Positions 58,947 to 64,000 of a DNA stretch of 64,000 nt are shown one piece after another. The DNA is taken from the NCBI RefSeq assembly GCF_963169125.1, contig NC_084796.1, positions 214,275,948 through 214,339,947 on the forward strand, given 5' to 3'. Each line of letters opens with the position of its first letter. Position 1 is the stretch's first letter. This DNA is from Humulus lupulus. Lineage: Eukaryota; Streptophyta; Magnoliopsida; Rosales; Cannabaceae. The position numbers and the translations under genes were made by a program. The notes under the pieces were generated by a model. The model made no database searches. It worked only from the letters and a program-made list of their open reading frames with translations, and was not told where the DNA came from.

Positions 58947-59860
58947 TGTTATCCCCAAAATTTTGTTTGATGACGTGGCAATCAGATGGGACAAGTGGCA
59001 ATGCATGGTCAGTAAATGACACATTAATAGTCAATAAATGTGTTGACTAAAGAAGTACAAAGGTTGGAAGTTGACCTACGGAGTTGTGATATAACTGGTC
59101 AGGAAATAGATTTACCTGGTCAGGAAGTGACTTGGCCGACCAGTAATGTGTCTTGGCTGACCAGTAATGTGTCTTGGCTGACCAGTAATGTGTCTTGGCC
59201 AACCAGTAATGTATTTTGGCCGACCAGTCGCTTCAGTAATGTGATATAGTCGAACAGTTACACCGGGGAATGGATTTGGTCGACCGGACTGATCAAAATC
59301 TCAGGAGTTAACCATCCAGTGACTCTTCAATAAAGCCTCTATAACAACTTCAACCCGAATCGCTCGAAACTACCGCGCAAATCTCTCATATATCCCAAAG
59401 TAATAGCTATATTGTTGTGATTTGAATTTGTTTATTATTTATTAATTAAAGTTGGTTGAAACAACCAAAGACCCTGTCAAAACAGTATATTTTTCATGTA
59501 CAATCATGAGCCTATAAATAGATTGCTCATGGCATCATTTGGGGGGATCAAATTTTTGGAGACTGAAAAACTCTCTAGTTTGGAGATTTTGGGATCGTCA
59601 CTTGGGGCATTCTGGGAGCATTTTCTGAGAGTTTAGAGAGAGAAACACTGTACTTTTCTACTTACACTTGATAAACTTAGTTGACTCAGGTTCATCTGAT
59701 CTTAAGTGTAGGCTACATATATTACAACTCCAAGTGGATTAGGCTATTACCAACAAATTGGGGCTAAACCACTATAAAATTACTTGTGTTATTTATTTTC
59801 TATTCAATGTTTATTATCATTTTTGCGTCTACTCGCAGTTGGCTAAAATCAAGGTCAACA
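58947..59860 (+). repeat. 5' LTR of the Tat-like element
   Basis: 914 bp, TGTTATCCCC...GGTCAACA. TATA box CCTATAAATAG at about 59512-59522 lies in the same context (gagcctataaatag) as in the solo LTR at 1396-1986. A 21-bp tandem repeat lies at about 59137-59226. Confidence 0.8.
59137..59226 (+). repeat. 21-bp tandem repeat, four copies, in LTR U3
   Basis: Units of gaccagtaatgtgtcttggct recur every 21 bp (cagtaatg at 59141, 59162, 59183, 59204). The heptad-like open frame across it follows from the repeat and is not a protein. Confidence 0.9.
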
Positions 59861-59917
59861 TTTTTGGTGCTTTCATTGAGAGCCTGAATAGAAGAAATAC
59901 ACTAATATCCTACCAAT

Positions 59918-60780
59918 ATGGCGCCCAGGAAGTTTGGTACATCAAAAGAGCCTGTTAGATCAGAAGGTCCTGGAACTCAAAACCCTGAGACTGAGCCCAG
60001 GGTCTTTCTCGAGGAGACAACTCCAGAAGTTGAATAACTCCATGAAGCAATGGGGGTTTTCCAAGAGGAGATGATGCAATTCAATGCTCGGCAGGAGTCT
60101 TTCACAGAGGAAATGGCCAGGCAGAAGGCTACATTTGAGCAGCAAAGACGGGAGATGGATGCCAGAAGTGAAGAGATCAAGCGATGGCAGGAGGAGGCCA
60201 ACCAGCGACATCGCGAGGCTGCACTTGCTCTAGAAGCGGCTACTCAGTTGACCTAGGCCAATGCCCAAACCGCAGCACGAGGAGCAGCCACCCAGGGAGC
60301 AAGGAATAATAATGCTGGTCAGAGGACCGCTGGCAGAGCCGATTCTCGGGGGCCGGACAGATGATGGGGTCCGCTTTGGGACTGCCTCAGCGCAAAGGGA
60401 GAATTCTAGAACCCCTTCCAGGAGCACCTGATTAGAAACTTCTAAATCAGGGAGTCATCGGTCAGGCGGTAAGAAGATTCCACCCGGGCATAATCAGACT
60501 AAGACTCCTCGAGATAAGAAAACTTCACAATTTAAAAATGGATATGGTCGTGATGAGGCTGATAGTCAACACACCGATCGGTCAAAGGAGAAAGAGGGCA
60601 ACAACCAACAAGGAGGAAAAGACTGCCCGGGACTTACCGAAAAGCCGTCACTACATCCTGGCCAGCAGCGTAGTGGGAGAGAGCAGGTCCCGCGTAGTAA
60701 GCCCTCTGAAAAGTCAAATCAAACAGTGTTCAACTGGTCAGTAGATCAAGTAGTGTTCAACTGGTCAGTAAAAACTGGAC
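59918..60780 (+). pseudogene. Gag-like frame of the Tat-like element
   Basis: ATG 59918 (MAPRKFGTSKEPV), TAA at about 60035, same frame continuing from 60050 to a TAG at 60254. The middle is a long charged helix rich in Glu, Gln and Arg (EEMARQKATFEQQRREMDAR), a likely coiled coil as in N-terminal Gag regions. After 60254 frames are short and broken. Words like cagtgttcaactggtcagta repeat at 60720-60840. Confidence 0.7.
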
Positions 60781-60939
60781 AGTTTTCAACTGGCTGGTAT
60801 TCACCTAGTTGGACAAACTGATAGTAATTGGGCAGTGTTCAACTGCTTAGAAATTCTCTGTATACTCTATGTGCTTCACAAGTAATTAACCATCGATCAC
60901 TGGGGAGCACATAAGTATAATATTATATAATTTATCTTG

Positions 60940-62301
60940 TGATACAGATTTTTCTATCGCAAGTGTATGGTGCATTGCAATATAGTTTTAATTTAAAAGA
61001 TGTCGAACCCACAGGGATTAACTATTAAATTCACTAATTACTATTACTTTTAAGTCTATAATTTTAATTAGAAAATTCAACAAATAAATCAAACAATAAA
61101 ATAAAGAAAATGAAATAACAAAATAATCAAAGCTAATGATCTTGCACAGTGATTAGATAAAAGATAAATGTACTAGAGTATTGATTTCACTATTTAATTA
61201 TGAACATGGTTTCTTTATTATCCTAATTAGTTCTCCTCATTTGTAATTTTTAGAATTCTAATATAATGCATCTATCTTACTCAAGCATATATGCAATTAA
61301 TCTCAATTAATCAATATGATATCTCTATTCGCTATTAATTAATCAAGACGTCATTAAGCAAAATTTATTCTAAGCCAAATTCATAGAGTTCAAGGAATCT
61401 CTCAATCTCACAATCACTCTATGTCAAATCTTCTTATGTCCAATCTACGTTTATCTTTCTCAAGCATAAACCCTAGATCTCAATTCATAATAATGATGGC
61501 CAAACATTAATATGAGAAAATTAAATCAAGAAAATATGAACAAACAAGAAGAACTTCATAAAAATAATAATAAAAACCACAATTCAATAATCAAAATAGA
61601 TTCATCTAATACTCTAGCACAAAAGGAGTTTAGTTCTCCATTACAAACTTAAACACAATAACAATGTAGCTGTTCATAATTAAAAACTAAAAATAAAAGG
61701 AGGAAGAAAGAAACTAGATATAATGATGGTGATGTTGATGAATTCTAGCCTCCTTTTTCCTTTCCAAGCATGTAATCCCAGGTCTAATCTCCTCCAAAAC
61801 GTAATTAGAACCCTAATTATACTTTTCCTTTTATATCCCCTCCAAAAAGACCTCTTTTTCCCTTAAAAAATTGCAATTTAAACTTTCCGTACGGATCCGG
61901 GCGTTGTTGCCCCTCGAACAGGCGCTGCTGCGCTACTAGAAGGCTTGATACACGCTCTCTGTAACAGTCAGGCGCTGCAGCCCCTTATGATGGCGATGCA
62001 GCCCTAATTCAAGTCAAAAATTGCGCTGCAGCCCCTGATTATGGCGCTGCAACGCCTAGGCAAATTCTGGAATGTTGATTCTTCAGGACAGGGCTGCAGC
62101 ACTAGAACAAGGGGCTGCAGCCCTATTTCACAATTTTTTCATTTTTTCTCCGTTTCACTCTCGTTTTGTACGAACTTTGCACCACTTCTCCTTAGACCCT
62201 ACACATACACAACACAAGCATAAAACCAAACAAAACAACCTAGACACCTACAAATTAGATATAGAATGACACTAATAAGTGAATCTAAAATTCACTTATC
62301 A
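60940..62301 (-). mobile_element. Athila-like LTR, minus strand, with adjoining 3' internal sequence
   Basis: A 1362-bp block with TGATAC...TATCA ends. Right of it (62302-62311) the minus strand has GGGGGAGTT, the purine tract that precedes a 3' LTR, then a ctcgagggcgagtaatt-like motif also found before the LTR at 45543. So this is the 3' LTR of a minus-strand element whose internal sequence runs right to about 62860. A patch of repeated GCGCTGCAGCCCC words lies at about 61905-62130. The left half carries the tccctgtgggttcgac motif seen near Athila/Tat LTR ends. Confidence 0.75.
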
Positions 62302-62870
62302 AACTCCCCCAAACTTGACAATTACTCGCCCTCGTGTAACGACTCAAAACGTACACTAAATAATAACTAAACACACTCACACAACACGAATCAAACCAAC
62401 AATAGCAGTCAAGATTCAATTTCCTGAATACCATGGTTACATAAAGCTTCAGAAATTTCCCATCAACACAATCCAGAATTTCAATCTCAACCATTGCCAT
62501 AATCAACTAATTATCATTCACATCTTTTAACTATTCACCATAATGATTAAAACTCAAGTAATTGACATAGTTATGCACATCAAATTCTCACAGTCATACC
62601 ACAATCAATATTATTCCATAAGTTTCCATTACTCATTATTCTCCACGAATGTAAACAACGCATGCTTAAGAATCAAAAGGACTTTAATGGCGTACAATGT
62701 ATGGCTTAGGTAAGGTAGATAAGAAAGTAATTTAGGCACTAATACCATAAGCATACTAACCTTTCAAACAACCATGTACACATAAATCCCCAACACCCGC
62801 ATTGAATACCCTTGTCATGAATGAGATATATATATATATTTCCCACCAACTGATCATTCAAGACCTTGAT
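62302..62870 (-). mobile_element. 3' internal remnant of the minus-strand Athila-like element
   Basis: Non-coding. The minus strand aligns by eye with 44520-44960 of the other Athila-like element (cttacctaagcc, gcatgcgttgtttacat against atctaagccc, gcatgtgttgtctacat). It stops in a (TA)n run near 62826-62840, after which unrelated sequence begins. Confidence 0.6.
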
Positions 62871-63001
62871 CAACTCTTTACAGTCGACTGCTCGGCGTTA
62901 GGCATGCCTAACAATGATAAGTCCCTGGAGTAAATAACCGAAAAAGTATTCAGGATAAGAACAATCAATAAGAAAGTGAGTGTTTTTTATAAGATGCTTA
63001 C

Positions 63002-64000
63002 ACTCATAATTTGAGCAGGGCCTTTGTGAAGGATAACTTCAACCCTTTTTTGGGGTAGAGTCTCAAAGGCCTGAGTTGTAGTTGCATGGTGAAGAGTATG
63101 GTCTAATAACTATTTGTCATATTCACCATCGACGCGAAGAGGCTCACTTAAGCAAGTTGATTGAGTAGTCTGTAGACTAGCAGAAAAGAGAATTGACGGA
63201 GGAGCCAAGCGTGGGATAATGACTGACTGGTCAGATGGTTTCCTCTGGCTATGTGGTGTAGTCTTTATAACCTTGCTCAGAGGAGTTGAGTTGCTACCTT
63301 CACTGGTTTTCCTCTTTTGGGAAAAGGGGGTGTTGAATTACTTGAACATGGTAGGATCTGCATAAAAGAAAAGCAAAAATATGGTTAGTAGAAACAATAA
63401 ATGAACATAGGTGAAAAATAAAATTCTACAGATTCATCACAAAATCTAATTATGGTTACTGTCAGCAAAACCTGAGTTCAGAATTTCGTTAAAAATCTCG
63501 TCCTCGTCCTTTGACGATGAGCTGTCTTCTCTAAAGAGCTCGATACTTTTTCCTTTTCTAGGCCTGGCGGGGAAGGCGAGTTGGTGAGGATTTTCAAAAA
63601 GAGGCTCTCTAATAATGGGACCACTTGTTTGGCGTGGATGAGGGGATGATATAGGAGAAAACTGGCCTGTCACTACTTCGGTATCGGCATTAGACTGATC
63701 AGTCGTGTTTGTTTCTTTAGTCGTACTGCCCACAACAATATCTTGGTTATTCGGTAACAATCCCACCAGTCGGAGATTCTCTAAGGAGACCAACTGTTCA
63801 ACGTCATTTTCTTCTAGGGGCATGTTGGCAAGTTCTTCTTCTCGAGCATGCATTTCCCTGGTTGGGAGAGGTTGATCAAAAGGGGTGGCATGCGTAAAAG
63901 CCAGGTTGTTGGCTTTAATGTCTGTAGTAAGGAAGTATTCTGTATAATATTTCCCAGGATTCGATTTATCGGCGATACCATGGAGGTACTTAACCCCTTT
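63002..64000 (-). pseudogene. spliced, partly degenerate ORF opposite to the Tat-like gag (open at window edge)
   Basis: The frame is open from the right edge (64000) to 63446: KGVKYLHGIADKSNPGK, then a long acidic and Ser-rich part (MPLEENDVEQLVSLENLRL, DSSSSKDEDEIFNEILNS). A donor CAG/GTTTTG at 63472/63471 and acceptor TTATGCAG at 63358 define a 114-bp intron in consistent phase. Exon 2 (63357-63002) continues as DPTMFK, hits a TAA, and runs on as KRKTSEGSNSTPLSKV and so on with one more TAG before a donor AGT/GTAAGC at 63001. No catalytic motif is recognised. It resembles accessory proteins carried antisense by some Tat-type elements, but a captured host gene is possible. Confidence 0.6.

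Larger units (their letters stand above)
58947..60939 (+). mobile_element. Tat-like gypsy element, 5' LTR and gag start
   Basis: 5' LTR, PBS-like TTGGTGCTTTCATTGAGAG, then a Gag-like frame with a coiled coil. The internal part is cut at about 60940 by an Athila-like LTR. Sequence past 62860 may be the continuation. No RT is seen before the window ends. Tat assignment rests on LTR ends and the PBS. Confidence 0.75.

Overview
This is plant nuclear DNA, almost certainly from a eudicot. It has intron-bearing genes with GT/AG junctions and plant-type exon structure, and a plant RABC2-type Rab GTPase. Between the genes lie nested plant Ty1/copia and Ty3/gypsy LTR retrotransposons, non-autonomous DNA transposons and AT-rich spacer. 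The sequence alone does not fix the species. Only two intact host genes are visible: a small ankyrin-repeat protein (12648-14271, + strand, six exons, 205 residues) and a RABC2-like small GTPase (24623-26941, - strand, six exons, 213 residues). No rRNA, genuine tRNA gene, CRISPR array or prokaryotic feature is present.

Layout. 1-10943 is a nest. The outermost element is a minus-strand, probably copia, retrotransposon (5' LTR 8646-10943, primer-binding site 8633-8643, GC-rich leader). Its leader is broken by a plus-strand copia element (1-6175, left part outside the window) and by a gypsy solo LTR (6252-8314). The plus-strand copia carries its own solo LTR in the integrase gene (1396-1986). 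10944-12600 is unclassified AT-rich sequence, followed by the ankyrin gene. 16193-17101, 18201-22031 and 23340-24182 are solo LTRs with perfect 5-bp target duplications; the second sits between the primer-binding site and gag of a decayed minus-strand copia. The RABC2 gene follows.

27680-50981 is one copia element (193-bp LTRs at both ends) swollen to 23.3 kb by three direct insertions: a chromovirus-like gypsy element (28484-35045), a copia solo LTR (35810-37580) and an Athila-like element (39143-49234), which itself holds a gypsy solo LTR (46094-48462). Removing each insert restores the outer reading frame or LTR length, so the nesting order is well supported. 50982-58905 is AT-rich and holds a Mutator-like MITE (53341-54152), a hAT-like non-autonomous element (55779-56503, TSD GTATTGAT) and a 1.1-kb tandem duplication carrying a foldback MITE. 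58947 to the right edge is a plus-strand Tat-like element broken by a minus-strand Athila-like LTR, ending in a degenerate spliced ORF on the opposite strand.

Most notable: (1) the gypsy element at 28484-35045 has a full 5' LTR but its right end is only a 31-bp inverted copy of its own left end, flanked by a perfect target duplication, so it was apparently integrated with the same LTR terminus at both ends; (2) the Athila-like element has its polypurine tract/LTR junction in three 285-bp tandem copies; (3) several unrelated LTR families here carry GC-rich, palindrome-rich islands in otherwise AT-rich LTRs or leaders; (4) there is an antisense spliced ORF next to a Tat-like gag.
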